Positions 9,635-18,850 of a stretch of DNA of 64,000 nucleotides are shown here, piece after piece (within the stretch, counting starts at the first letter, position 1; the number at the start of each line of letters is the position of its first letter). Source of the DNA: Roseovarius nubinhibens ISM (GTDB taxonomy: Bacteria; Pseudomonadota; Alphaproteobacteria; Rhodobacterales; Rhodobacteraceae). Made by a program: the position numbers and the translations under genes. The stretch is taken from assembly GCF_000152625.1 (NCBI RefSeq), contig NZ_CH724156.1, forward strand, positions 690,966 to 754,965. Direction: 5' to 3'. The notes beneath the pieces were generated by a model. The model was not told where the DNA came from, did not search any database, and was given only the letters and a program-made list of their open reading frames with translations.

Positions 9635-10362
9635 AAACAATATGCGATTTGAGCGCGACCAGCGCGCCCCGGCGCGCAGCAAGCGGTTGGCATCCCGGCT
9701 GGCTTTTCCGAGATGGCGCGCAGGGGGCTTGGTTTGACCCGACTGACGCAACGTCGCTGTTTCAGGATGCCAACGGGACCACCCCCGTTTTGAATGATGG
9801 GGATCCGGTGGGACTGATGATGGACATCAGCGGTAATGGCAACCACGCAACACAGTCCACTTCGGCCGCGCGACCGAGCTGGCGAACCGACGGGAATTTG
9901 TGCTGGCTGGAGTTTGACGGGGCCGATGATAAGTTGGTGATAGCCCCGATTGCTTACTCTGGCAGTGAATTCGGGCTTTCGATCGGGCTGAGGCACGAGC
10001 CCGGCGACACAAAATTCGGGGCATGGCGGGCGCTGCATGTCGATGGCGTCTACCTTGGCCTGTCGCAACCAACCTCGCCGGGCGCGATCCAGAACATCAG
10101 TGGTCAGCTGTCGGTGGACGGTGCGGCTGCACCGGCAACGCGATCTGGTCTGCGTTCGCAGTTGCTCTCTCCGGCTGTGGGAATTGCCACCGGCGTCCCA
10201 GTTTCAGCTTTTGCCGGAAGCAATTGGCAATTTGGCGGATATTCGGTGCCAGCCGCACCTGCCTGTAGGGTCTATGGTTATCTAGAATCCGAGGCGCTGA
10301 TGCCTGCGACGCGGTCGCATACTCGCCGTTGGATGGCCCAAAAGAGTGGAGCACCGGTATGA
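9631..10362 (+). CDS. GTA head-spike/tail-type carbohydrate-binding protein, GhsB-like
   Basis: 243-residue protein with a concanavalin/LamG-like N-terminal half. The segment GAWFDPTDATSLFQDANGTT, then DGDPVGLMMDISGNGNHATQ and RPSWRTDG, is characteristic of phage tail and GTA spike proteins. There is no signal peptide. By position after the GhsA-like gene and translational coupling to it (ATGA), it is the likely GhsB counterpart, which would contact host capsule. The C-terminal half (FAGSNWQFGGYSVPAAPACRVYGYLESEAL) carries a recurrent phage-tail end motif. Homology to GhsB itself cannot be confirmed by eye, so a general phage-type LamG protein remains possible. Confidence 0.65.
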   Translation: MKTICDLSATSAPRRAASGWHPGWLFRDGAQGAWFDPTDATSLFQDANGTTPVLNDGDPVGLMMDISGNGNHATQSTSAARPSWRTDGNLCWLEFDGADDKLVIAPIAYSGSEFGLSIGLRHEPGDTKFGAWRALHVDGVYLGLSQPTSPGAIQNISGQLSVDGAAAPATRSGLRSQLLSPAVGIATGVPVSAFAGSNWQFGGYSVPAAPACRVYGYLESEALMPATRSHTRRWMAQKSGAPV

Positions 10363-10676
10363 GAAAATCACTCGTAATTATCGCCCCCGTCTCCAAGATG
10401 CAGAGCGCCAACAAACTGCTGGCTGGAATTGGGTGGGAAGAGGACAATTTCACCGTGCCCCTGACCGCCGACGAAAGCAGCAGCATCAGCCATTTCGGTC
10501 TACGTGCATCTATCCGCCCTGCGTTCAGCGAGGTGCTTGCGGAGCATCTGGCGCCTCTGACGGCTCTCGCTCAATCTCTGGTGATAGACCTGCGCGAGGA
10601 AACCGATCGACATGGCCATTTCGCCGATGTGATTGATGCCGAAGGGTTGCGCGTCATACGACTAGAAGTCGCATGA
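10359..10676 (+). CDS. Small conserved-looking protein, third gene of the spike operon
   Basis: 105-residue soluble protein of unknown function. The ATG at 10359 overlaps the preceding stop as ATGA, which decides the start over the in-frame codon at 10329. The sequence MRKSLVIIAPVSKMQSANKLLAGIGWEEDNFTVPLTAD, followed by SISHFGLRASIRPAF, has no obvious motif. Its last 15 bp overlap, tail to tail, the 3' end of the glycosyltransferase gene on the other strand. Its coupling to the two spike genes suggests a role in spike assembly or attachment, which is inference only. Confidence 0.65.
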   Translation: MRKSLVIIAPVSKMQSANKLLAGIGWEEDNFTVPLTADESSSISHFGLRASIRPAFSEVLAEHLAPLTALAQSLVIDLREETDRHGHFADVIDAEGLRVIRLEVA

Positions 10677-11930
10677 ACCCTTGCGGCGCGGCGTTTCGTA
10701 CGCCGCGCCTTGCCCGTCTAGTCCCATATGGTGCAGGTAGTCCCGCGCAAGGTCTTTGTACTGACGATTCTCCATTAGCCAGTCGCGGCCTCGCGCACCC
10801 AGCTTTGCACGGTCTTCTGCGGGCAAAGCTGCATATCGTAGGATCTCGGCACGCAAGGCTTCTACATCCTCAGCCGGCACATATGTCCCACATTCGGCCT
10901 CATTGATCATCGACGGAAAACCTGTAAACGAGGCGAGCACAGGTTTACCGGACAGCATGTAGTCAATTACTTTGTTCAGAGATTGGCCAAACCGCATCAT
11001 AGGCGATTTGTGCACTGCAAAATACACGAGGTCGACCTTCTGCAAGATGGATTGAACGGCCTTTTTCGGGACCCCAGGCGCGAAGCTGACATTGTCGAGA
11101 TCTGCTGCCTCGGCAACAAACCGGTCCTTCAGGTACCCTTCGCCCACGAGCAGGAAATGAATGTCTTGCCGGTCCATCATTGCCCGCGCGCAAGCCAGCA
11201 AAGTCTCGAGCGCATTGTCGGCGCCGATCGATCCCGCATGACAAACAACAAACTTATTCTCCGGGAAATGGGCCTCCATATAGTCGTCCGATAGCGGTTC
11301 TGGCGGGGCCAGAAGCCCCGGGTCTAGACCTTGTGGGATACAGGCAACAGGCCTGACCGAACTGCTGACTTCGGCCACATGCTCGCGAAGGTTTGGCATG
11401 GTGCCGACAATAAGGTCGGCACGCCGATAACCGAGACGCTCAACCCAAGCAAGAAACATGACCGCCGGGTGTCGCGGGCTAATACCGCCAGCTGTAGTCA
11501 GAACAAGCGGCCAAATGTCCCGGATTTCAAACACAAGCTTGCAACCGAAGCGACGGCGCAGATGCAACCCATTAAAAATCGTGAGCGGCGAGAGGCTGGA
11601 GACGACGACCACGTCCGGCTTGGGCAAGCCCTCCAACGGCATGCGCCTGATCTGCCATTCGAAATCAAACCAGCTTAGGATGCGTCCGAGCGAGCGAGCG
11701 CCGGTGTATTTTCGGGTCCGGAGCCAATGCACGTCGACACCGTCGATCGCCTCCTCTTTACGCGGGGAGGTTAGTTTCGGCACGTTTGCAAGATGATTGG
11801 AGTCCGACGTGATCAAGAGGGCCCTATGGCCCATCTGTACAAATTCACGCAGAAGCAGAAATCCTCGTGCGCCCACCTTGGCCACCCCCGGTGGCGTAAC
11901 ATACTTCGAGATGTACCAGATCGTTGCCAT
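10662..11930 (-). CDS. Glycosyltransferase family 4, WbuB-like
   Basis: Retaining GT-B glycosyltransferase of 422 residues. Visible marks are the N-terminal MATIWYISKYVTPPG, the acceptor-side GPxxxNGLHLRRR-like stretch (LTIFNGLHLRRRFGCKLVFEIRDIWP), and the C-terminal nucleotide-sugar site VVCHAGSIGADNALETLL and KVIDYMLSGKPVLAS, with a Glu-rich close. It resembles the WbuB/WbpH branch that uses acetamido sugars. The ATG at 11930 was chosen, 7 bp after the stop of the amidotransferase gene; the frame extends to 12008 but would overlap that gene. It ends in a 15-bp convergent overlap with the spike-operon gene. Confidence 0.9.
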   Translation of the reverse strand: MATIWYISKYVTPPGVAKVGARGFLLLREFVQMGHRALLITSDSNHLANVPKLTSPRKEEAIDGVDVHWLRTRKYTGARSLGRILSWFDFEWQIRRMPLEGLPKPDVVVVSSLSPLTIFNGLHLRRRFGCKLVFEIRDIWPLVLTTAGGISPRHPAVMFLAWVERLGYRRADLIVGTMPNLREHVAEVSSSVRPVACIPQGLDPGLLAPPEPLSDDYMEAHFPENKFVVCHAGSIGADNALETLLACARAMMDRQDIHFLLVGEGYLKDRFVAEAADLDNVSFAPGVPKKAVQSILQKVDLVYFAVHKSPMMRFGQSLNKVIDYMLSGKPVLASFTGFPSMINEAECGTYVPAEDVEALRAEILRYAALPAEDRAKLGARGRDWLMENRQYKDLARDYLHHMGLDGQGAAYETPRRKGSCDF

Positions 11931-11937
11931 CGCCGGA

Positions 11938-13752
11938 CTATTCCGCGTAGAGTCGGGGAATGGCATTAACCACGCGAATAACGTCTGCGAAGTCCATGCC
12001 GATTGCATCCAAATACCATTTGATATTCGGATAGCGTGGTTGGTTTTCGTCCTTTACGAGAACTAGAGCCTCTTCGCGTGTCAGCTGCCCCTCCCGGATC
12101 TGGTTGCTCCGGAAGGTGTCATGCTCGGTGAAACCCGCTACCGTGTAATAGATGTAGTTGTAGAGGCCTGCGGTCCCGTCCCCGATGCGCCAAGTGGTGC
12201 TAGTATCCGGCGCGGTTTCCCAATCATACATTGCCAACGTCTGATTGACGCGGTTTTCGTCCCAGGTCCAGTAATCGAAAATATGGAAGTAATCTGATTT
12301 CTTCAGGAAGCTGCGATAGTATTCACCCGAAAGCGTATCCCATAGGGAACTGTTAAAGTACCCGGGGCTCTTCATCATCGCTTGGAACCGCAATTTCTGA
12401 TAACGCAGCTGCTTGCGCGCACCGCTAGAATAGACTTTGTCCTCTTCGAAATCTGGCGGAATACCCAAGAAACCGGCCTTAAAGTGAGTGACCTCAAGCG
12501 GGCTTGTCCCCCAGAGATTGATGTCGATGCCCGTCTGTTTCTTGATCGTTTCCACATGGCGAAAGAAATGCTTGTCGCCCGCTGTCAGAATGCTGATCAT
12601 CCCAAGATGGGGCGATTTCAACCACGCCTTGAGGTTCATCGCAATGTTGTCGCGTTTTTTGGCAATATCATCGGCGACAATAATGTTCTCAACGCCGAGC
12701 TCAGCGCACATCCGGCTGACATTCCGGCGTCCCAAATCTGTCACCATGCCCCAGTCATAGGTATATGTGATCGGTTTCATTTTAAGTTCGTTGACGATCA
12801 GGTGCAGACCATAACAGCTGTCGCGCCCGCCCGAGAACGGGACAATGCAATCGGGCCCATGCGCCCGACGATAGGGCTCAACCAGCTTGAAGAGTTCTTC
12901 CTTTGGCTTTGGTTTGTTGCGCTGCGTGTAGTTGTGGCAATAGTTGCACACCCCGTCTTCATCGAAACGGATAAACGGCATGGTTTCAGGAAGGATGCAT
13001 TTGGAACAGCGGCGGAGCTCTGGCTCTGGGTAAACCAGGAGCGCGGCCTCTGTGCTGTTGAGCACCAATTCTGGGATTAGATTCTTAACCCGCGACTTGC
13101 TGTCCGCAACCGTTACGCATTCATGGACCGGAATATCCAGCACAACGGTTTCAAAAATCTGATCGACATTGGCACAGCCGACCTGATTCAGCGCAAAAGA
13201 TTCCGAAGCAAAGTGGAGGCTCTCGCCCTTCTTGCCGGAATAAAGGCTGCCGTTGTTCGAGAAAAGCAGTAGCTTACCCAAACGCGGCACCGCAAGGGCG
13301 CAGGAAATGGTGCCCTTGCATGTTTCCAGAACGATCTTGCCGATATCTTCGACCGCACCGCCCGCGTCCAGATGATCTGCCGCAATGGCCGCAATGACCT
13401 CGCTATCGACCTCGAGCTCTCGTGTCCGGGTCAGTTTCGGCCAGATTTCATCAAAATTTACGATGATCCCGTTATGGATGACAACGACGCCATCGCGAAC
13501 AATAGGTTGGTTGTCGGACAGACCGTTGGTAATCAGGCGACTGTGCCCCATCACAAGGCGCGTTTTCCCAATGGTCGTTTTCTTCAAAAGTTTACGGATT
13601 TCGAAATCCGCGCGTTGCACATCGTACCCCGACTCACGAGCGATCACGAGGCCGCTCGAGTCGCGCCCCCTTTGTTCGGCGTGATGCGCAAGGATTGGCA
13701 GGTCACCAGGTGCCAGAGCCAAGTTCGTAACAATTCCGAAAATTCCACACAT
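11938..13752 (-). CDS. Fused class II glutaminase / N-acetyl sugar amidotransferase (WbpG/PseA type)
   Basis: 604-residue fusion. Residues 2-230 are a class II glutamine amidotransferase domain: Cys2 nucleophile in MCGIFGIV, QRGRDSSG, GHSRLITNG, and VIHNGIIVNFDEI. Residues 247-604 are a WbpG/LegA/PseA-like amidotransferase: a four-cysteine zinc ribbon (Cys249, Cys252, Cys269, Cys272), a PP-loop SGGRDS at 307-312 for ATP adenylation, and the conserved YDWGMVTDLGRRN. WbpG in Pseudomonas aeruginosa needs separate HisH2 (glutaminase) and HisF2 partners; here the ammonia donor is built in. It would turn an acetamido group of a diacetamido sugar into an acetamidino group, or amidate a uronate, consistent with the WbpABDE genes further up the locus. 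Confidence 0.88.
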   Translation of the reverse strand: MCGIFGIVTNLALAPGDLPILAHHAEQRGRDSSGLVIARESGYDVQRADFEIRKLLKKTTIGKTRLVMGHSRLITNGLSDNQPIVRDGVVVIHNGIIVNFDEIWPKLTRTRELEVDSEVIAAIAADHLDAGGAVEDIGKIVLETCKGTISCALAVPRLGKLLLFSNNGSLYSGKKGESLHFASESFALNQVGCANVDQIFETVVLDIPVHECVTVADSKSRVKNLIPELVLNSTEAALLVYPEPELRRCSKCILPETMPFIRFDEDGVCNYCHNYTQRNKPKPKEELFKLVEPYRRAHGPDCIVPFSGGRDSCYGLHLIVNELKMKPITYTYDWGMVTDLGRRNVSRMCAELGVENIIVADDIAKKRDNIAMNLKAWLKSPHLGMISILTAGDKHFFRHVETIKKQTGIDINLWGTSPLEVTHFKAGFLGIPPDFEEDKVYSSGARKQLRYQKLRFQAMMKSPGYFNSSLWDTLSGEYYRSFLKKSDYFHIFDYWTWDENRVNQTLAMYDWETAPDTSTTWRIGDGTAGLYNYIYYTVAGFTEHDTFRSNQIREGQLTREEALVLVKDENQPRYPNIKWYLDAIGMDFADVIRVVNAIPRLYAE

Positions 13753-13767
13753 GCTATCGTCTTCCGT

Positions 13768-14922
13768 TCATCTCTTGGATTGCAAATCGCACGACCGGCG
13801 ATTCAGGATCGTTTCATAAGTTTGGATCAGGGTTTCCGCCTCTTGTTCCCAATTGAGGCGGCTCAGGATGGCCGCACGTCCTCGGTGTCCCATGGCCTCC
13901 GCTTCCTCTGGATTTTCGATCATCCAGCGCATCGCCGCGGCAATTTCTTCGGGGTTCTCGGGATCGACTAAAAGCCCACAACCGACCTCCTCGACGATTT
14001 CGCGCCATAGCGGGAAGTCGGACGAAATGACCGGCACACCTGCGGCCATGTATTCGAAGAGCTTTATAGGCAGCGTCAGCATCTCATGCTCTACGGGTCT
14101 TAGCACCACAAGCCCCGCGCGTGCGTTTGCAAGAATGTCGGCCACGCCCTCGCGCGAGACCCAGCCATCGAACTTGACGCGGTCCCACCCAGTGCGCGTG
14201 AGCGCGACATGACGGTCCGCCTCAATCGTAAAATCCCCCGCGAGACGCAAGGTGGCCCCGGTCTCTCGCAAGGAGCCAACAGCGTCGATCATGCCCAGAA
14301 TATTGCGATTCCGGGTGATCGTACCGATATACGCAAACTCCATAGGTCGATCACGCATAGGTGTGTCGACAGGCTCGTGAAATTCTTCCACCAGCGGCCA
14401 GTTCCGAACCAATATCGTCTTTTTACTAGGAAACCGTTTCTGAATCTGGGGCGTCACTGTCACGATAGAACTAAAGAATGGTGATGAGAACCATTCAACA
14501 AAACGCACGATTGGCGGCAAGAGCTTACGCGCGACCTTTGGCAGCCGGTAATTCTCAGAAACCGCCTCAGGATAATCCTCGTGCACGTCATAGATAACCT
14601 TGATGCCAAACAAGCGAAGCAAGACCCCCCAAGGGATAAGCTCTGGATCGTGGAAATGAGCAATACAAGGCTTTTGCCGCAAGATAGAGCGAAACATTCT
14701 CCAACCGCCTAACGACATGCGCTTCAAGCGTCGAAGTCGTGGTCCGGTATCGATCACCCGATATCCGGCACTGTCGATTTCATCGCCTAGACCATCCTGA
14801 ACCAGTAGTGTCACACGCCCCGGAAAACGTCGCTGGAGCGAGGCCATCATTTTGGATCGAATGCGAGAATCATCGCGCAAATGCACCGTCGAAAAATGGA
14901 TTATTTCGTTTTTATTTTTCAT
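13768..14922 (-). CDS. Glycosyltransferase family 4
   Basis: GT-B glycosyltransferase of about 384 residues. It has an N-terminal IIHFSTVHLRDDSRI start and a helical acceptor domain with HFHDPELIPWG, YDVHEDYPEAV and SIVTVTPQI. The sugar-nucleotide domain follows, with EFAYIGTITRNRNI, a GWVSREGVADILANA stretch, and PIKLFEYMAAGVPVISSD. The ATG at 14922 gives the best-looking domain start; in-frame starts at 14961 and 15033 (TTG) are possible and none has a convincing ribosome-binding site. It lies between the Wzy-like polymerase and the amidotransferase on the same strand. Confidence 0.88.
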   Translation of the reverse strand: MKNKNEIIHFSTVHLRDDSRIRSKMMASLQRRFPGRVTLLVQDGLGDEIDSAGYRVIDTGPRLRRLKRMSLGGWRMFRSILRQKPCIAHFHDPELIPWGVLLRLFGIKVIYDVHEDYPEAVSENYRLPKVARKLLPPIVRFVEWFSSPFFSSIVTVTPQIQKRFPSKKTILVRNWPLVEEFHEPVDTPMRDRPMEFAYIGTITRNRNILGMIDAVGSLRETGATLRLAGDFTIEADRHVALTRTGWDRVKFDGWVSREGVADILANARAGLVVLRPVEHEMLTLPIKLFEYMAAGVPVISSDFPLWREIVEEVGCGLLVDPENPEEIAAAMRWMIENPEEAEAMGHRGRAAILSRLNWEQEAETLIQTYETILNRRSCDLQSKR

Positions 14923-15044
14923 GTTTATGATGAGATTTTCTGTATCGGAGATCGAAGCCATAAGCGCGAGAAATCCATTAAACCACCCTTTAATTTCATT
15001 GAACCACTCTCCATAAGCAGGACCCTCGACCAACGTATAAAGCT

Positions 15045-16352
15045 TTAATATTTAGCTTCAGAGTGCACATCTTCCTTGCGTGGAGCGAAAGTGAGAAAAA
15101 GAAATAAAAACACTAAGCCATGGGTCAGCAAAACCGTAGTAAAGTCGCTAGATCGCGTTATGTTCATTACCGACAAAAGTGCTAACGCGGACACTAGAGC
15201 ATGCCCAATGCGCTTTCCATATGCATTGAGAAATGCAAGGAGCAGGCCAAACAAGATGGAGTAAATGATAACCCCCAAGTATCCAGCATGGGAAAAACCG
15301 CTACCAATCAAGCCCGTGTTCGCCGCCCAGGTGGTAGAACCAAAATACTCTTCTCCGATGATAAAAGGGGAGGCCAAATCATATGGACTCTCAACCAAAC
15401 CCAATGAAATCCGTGACGTAGACCAATAATATAATGGGTTATCCGAAAAGAAGATGACATGACGCTCATCAAGCATCGGTGGCGTAAAAAGCATACGCCT
15501 AATAAAATTATTTACAAAGAACAGAAACTGATCAGTTTGAAGAATAAATCGCGCCAAGACAACATTTAGCATCGCGAACAATGGAAGAATAAAGAAATAC
15601 AAGGATAGATAGCCAGCCCGCGACGGAGACCTGAGAAATGCATAAAATGAGATGAAAAGAATTGGCGCGAAAAGAATGTTTTTGAAGTTTGTCAACCCGA
15701 AGAACACCAACTGCACGGAAAGAGCCAAAGCAAGAATTCCAAACCGACGCAGCTCAATAGAATAAAGAATTGCGAGTGGAAGAAGAATGGCGGACAAAAG
15801 AGACACAAAATACCCCAAAAAACCAGGGACTGAATCCAAATTATCAGCGCGCACCTGATAAACATTAGAAAGATTAAAGTTCAAACGGTACACTCCCCCC
15901 AGGACCATATAAAGAATCAAGAACACAAGCGACAACCCCAGCGCAAAATTCAAAAACTGTTTAATTTTGATGGGCCTCATGAGAATCGGTCGGAAATTGA
16001 GCGCTGAAATTTGGACCGAGAAAATAATTACAAATGCCAAAGTCACAACGTATCGCAGGTCGGCACCCGCAAGAAAAGAAAACACAATAGAAGGTATGAA
16101 GAATAGGAAATTCGTGCAAATCAACAAATATGTACGCGTATCCCTTTTGTTTGGAAGCATCAAGGCCGTCAAAATTGTCGCAACTGAAATCTTAGTTAGA
16201 GCCAAGGGCGTCTCGGCCACCCGAAAACCTTGATAGTCCCAAAACGCCGCGACTTCATTCTTATAGAGCCAGGCCAAAAGAAGTGCGTAAACAAGGCTTG
16301 TCGCAACCTTCAAAGCCGCAGGATAATCAAACTTTAGGCTCGCGGTGGTCAC
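15045..16352 (-). CDS. Oligosaccharide repeat-unit polymerase, Wzy-like
   Basis: 435-residue polytopic membrane protein with ten or more hydrophobic segments and a large loop in the second half (about residues 270-350: RMLFTPPMLDERHVIFFSDNPL and SPFIIGEEYFGS). That layout is the Wzy/Wzy-like polymerase pattern, and sequence identity is usually low in this family. GTG start. It is the most A+T-rich gene of the window, as is usual for Wzy genes acquired by transfer. The role in joining lipid-linked repeat units in the periplasm is inferred from topology and from the flippase, PglC-like and glycosyltransferase neighbours. Confidence 0.78.
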   Translation of the reverse strand: MTTASLKFDYPAALKVATSLVYALLLAWLYKNEVAAFWDYQGFRVAETPLALTKISVATILTALMLPNKRDTRTYLLICTNFLFFIPSIVFSFLAGADLRYVVTLAFVIIFSVQISALNFRPILMRPIKIKQFLNFALGLSLVFLILYMVLGGVYRLNFNLSNVYQVRADNLDSVPGFLGYFVSLLSAILLPLAILYSIELRRFGILALALSVQLVFFGLTNFKNILFAPILFISFYAFLRSPSRAGYLSLYFFILPLFAMLNVVLARFILQTDQFLFFVNNFIRRMLFTPPMLDERHVIFFSDNPLYYWSTSRISLGLVESPYDLASPFIIGEEYFGSTTWAANTGLIGSGFSHAGYLGVIIYSILFGLLLAFLNAYGKRIGHALVSALALLSVMNITRSSDFTTVLLTHGLVFLFLFLTFAPRKEDVHSEAKY

Positions 16353-16389
16353 AGCACTTCTCGCCGCGGATTAAGAGATGACGCCATGC

Positions 16390-17841
16390 TTAGTATCTCG
16401 ATTGACTAACGGGCGTGCGAAGCTGAGATGCGAGCGCTGCCTGAAAGATTGATTTCTGCTGATAGATTAAAAGCTCGGAATTATGCCACAGTAAGCTAAA
16501 TTCGCCCCCATACTGGGTCGTTTTTTGTTTGAGCGACAGGACGGTTGCGAGCGCCTCTTCAAAGCTCAACTGCTGATACAGAGGGGACAGCAATGACCCC
16601 TCCATTACAATCAAAGGTTTTTGGGTCAAATCAAGTGGTTCCAATCTTTGCCAGCTCCACATGCGGAACGGTCGGCCGGTACCATACCGAAACCCTGCCA
16701 TATCAGCAAAGCCGCCTGATGTATCCATCTTGAAGCCAGCAGCAGAAAGGCAATCAGGGGTCAAGGCTGCATCCCATCTTAGGTAATGCTGCCTGTTCTC
16801 CAAAACATCGAGGGGAACGCCTGCAGCCTCCAATGCCACGACAAGCCGTAGTCGCTCCCTCTTTAGCCGGTCAATATCTTTGTAGGTGTTATAGCTCCCG
16901 TGCATCCCAATGCGGTGGCCACGCCTTGCGATAGCTCTCAGTAAATTCGCTATTCTGGGATCTTCAATCTCATATGTACCATCTATAAGGCCGGCACTTT
17001 TGCCTGCAATGAAATAGAAGGTTGCCCGAACCCCATGTGCCTCACAGATGTTCATATACCAGTCGAAGGTATAACACGGGTCGAAGCGCAGACCAAAAAC
17101 ACTGCTAAATGCAAAATTCACAAGCCGCTTGGCGGCGAGCGCAGGACTGCGACGTTTCAATAGGTCCCCCGCTAGGGTGCGCAACAAGGCGGCTGGGCTT
17201 CTGACCGAACGGTCAAACGGCTCATCAACGTCGCAGCTGACGTGAATCGGCTGCGCGGGATATTTGGGCATTTTGAGCCCTGGCCAGAGCAGGGAAACTA
17301 AGGCCCAGATTGCATGTCGGTATATATCCGCCAGCGGGTGCGACAAGAACTTCTCTCGATAGGCCAGAGAAGCACTTCCAGGGAACCGGTCATGTGTATC
17401 CCGCTCGGCAGAAACGATCTCTTCAAAGCGCGACAGCAAGAAGAAGATGCCACCGAACAGATCAGCGTCGACCTTGAGCCCCGTTGCGGTAGGCGCGACT
17501 TCCGGTCCCCCAAACAGAATCGGCATGCGTTCAATTGGCAGGGGAAGGGTAAAGCTCTCGACAGCCTCTGCGGAAAATTCCTGCAACGGCTCGGCAGGGC
17601 TTTGCTGAGACCATTCCTCCCGCGGTAAATCGAGCTGTGGAAACAGGGAAGCGAAAATCAGCGTTTTCCCCGCTGCGGAAATCTCGATGTGATCCTGGTC
17701 ATGTAACGACAGTTGCAGCCCAGGGATGGCCTGGCCGAACACGAAGTCGCACACCCATTTCAGCGCCTCTTCCTTTCGCTGCGGCAATGACACTTGTAGG
17801 CCTTCTTGCTGCAAAGGGGGCAGGTCGGATTTAGCACTCAT
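16390..17841 (-). CDS. Polysaccharide deacetylase-like protein
   Basis: 483-residue protein with a long N-terminal domain (about 1-190) and a C-terminal NodB-like carbohydrate-esterase domain. The metal-binding motif is degenerate but visible: SCDVDEPF, HGVRATFYFI, RGHRIGMHGSYNTY, and RWDAALTPDCLSAAGFKMDTSGGF. There is no signal peptide, so it acts in the cytoplasm on a nucleotide- or lipid-linked sugar, or in regulation of the polymer. It starts 7 bp after the stop of the FemAB-like gene and runs in the same direction as the rest of the cluster. An enzyme that removes N-acetyl groups from the repeat unit is the likeliest role. Confidence 0.75.
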   Translation of the reverse strand: MSAKSDLPPLQQEGLQVSLPQRKEEALKWVCDFVFGQAIPGLQLSLHDQDHIEISAAGKTLIFASLFPQLDLPREEWSQQSPAEPLQEFSAEAVESFTLPLPIERMPILFGGPEVAPTATGLKVDADLFGGIFFLLSRFEEIVSAERDTHDRFPGSASLAYREKFLSHPLADIYRHAIWALVSLLWPGLKMPKYPAQPIHVSCDVDEPFDRSVRSPAALLRTLAGDLLKRRSPALAAKRLVNFAFSSVFGLRFDPCYTFDWYMNICEAHGVRATFYFIAGKSAGLIDGTYEIEDPRIANLLRAIARRGHRIGMHGSYNTYKDIDRLKRERLRLVVALEAAGVPLDVLENRQHYLRWDAALTPDCLSAAGFKMDTSGGFADMAGFRYGTGRPFRMWSWQRLEPLDLTQKPLIVMEGSLLSPLYQQLSFEEALATVLSLKQKTTQYGGEFSLLWHNSELLIYQQKSIFQAALASQLRTPVSQSRY

Positions 17842-17848
17842 GAGGCAC

Positions 17849-18850
17849 CTATTTTCCGACGCCTGAGTGTCTCATGCGCCGGACCTGTTTTAACCTTTGT
17901 AAGCCAAGGTAGGCTTGGCCTTTCCAGCTGGCAGCTCTTCGAATGCTCATATAGGGGGTCTGACGACCGCCAAACCCGCGGAAGAACCGTTCGATAGGTT
18001 CGATCATGGACCCCTCGAAGTCAAAAATCTTAACCCGTTCTGAACTACGCTGAATGGCTTCCCACAAGATCAAACTGGCCGCGCCGCTGTTGCGGTGCTC
18101 GGGGTCACCGCCGCCCATGATATAGTAGGCAGTGTCAGGACCATAAACGATTATAGCAGCTGCATGGAGTTCGCAACTTTGTCCTTCGGCGACGAGTAGA
18201 TCGACTGCGCCGTGTCTCTCGGCCGCCGATACAAGAGATTCCACATAGCTTTCAGAGTAAGGCACGGACAAACCTTGTCTTTCAAAGGTTTTGCCGCACA
18301 CGTCCACTGCTTCCTTCGTTGAGACTGCCTGACGAATTCGCACACCTTCTCGGTCGCGCGCCTTGCGGATGTCATTTCTGTTATTCTGATCCATCGCGCG
18401 CCAAATCGCGTCGGTATCTGAAAGATCCTCAAGGCGATAGGTGTAGCCCGTCGATTGCTCGTAGCCCTTCCAGTACAGAGGCTGCCAATTCTGCTGATCC
18501 ACGTGCCAATTCTGCTGGTAGAGATCGTGCGGAGGGAGGGACTGGAACAAATCTGTTAGCAGACTTTTTTGCCGCGCGATCCGTTTGTTGCTCTTGCCCG
18601 CATAAGGGCGCAACCATGGTCCGAGCGCCGGGGTCAGGTTTGGGACAGTCAGAACTGTTATACCAAACCGCTGCCGTACATAAAACGGGAGTGCGGCTTC
18701 GATCCGCTCCCCTTTGCGAACAAGAGCAACGTCCCAGGCTTCAGGCCCAACGGCTGCATCGAGCCACCAAGCCTGACTAAACAAAGGAATTGAAGCCTCC
18801 GTCTCGCAAAGTGCCTGATAGGCGCTCTGGCGTATTTTGACATCAGACAT
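17849..18850 (-). CDS. FemAB/GNAT-type acyltransferase
   Basis: 333-residue double-GNAT protein of the BioF2/FemAB-like type found in exopolysaccharide loci. The first half has FSQAWWLDAAVGPEAWDVALVRK and the second the acetyl-CoA-like core ILWEAIQRSSERVKIFDFEGSM, with the family end FFRGFGGRQTPYMSIRR. The ATG at 18850 (MSDVKIRQ) overlaps the sulfotransferase stop by 8 bp; the longer frame to 18970 lies inside the sulfotransferase gene. It probably adds an amino acid or acyl group to an amino sugar of the polymer. Confidence 0.8.
   Translation of the reverse strand: MSDVKIRQSAYQALCETEASIPLFSQAWWLDAAVGPEAWDVALVRKGERIEAALPFYVRQRFGITVLTVPNLTPALGPWLRPYAGKSNKRIARQKSLLTDLFQSLPPHDLYQQNWHVDQQNWQPLYWKGYEQSTGYTYRLEDLSDTDAIWRAMDQNNRNDIRKARDREGVRIRQAVSTKEAVDVCGKTFERQGLSVPYSESYVESLVSAAERHGAVDLLVAEGQSCELHAAAIIVYGPDTAYYIMGGGDPEHRNSGAASLILWEAIQRSSERVKIFDFEGSMIEPIERFFRGFGGRQTPYMSIRRAASWKGQAYLGLQRLKQVRRMRHSGVGK

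Noticed and set aside
12382..13080. 232-codon plus-strand ORF inside the amidotransferase region
   Set aside because: Antisense to the glutaminase/amidotransferase fusion, which has complete motifs on the minus strand.
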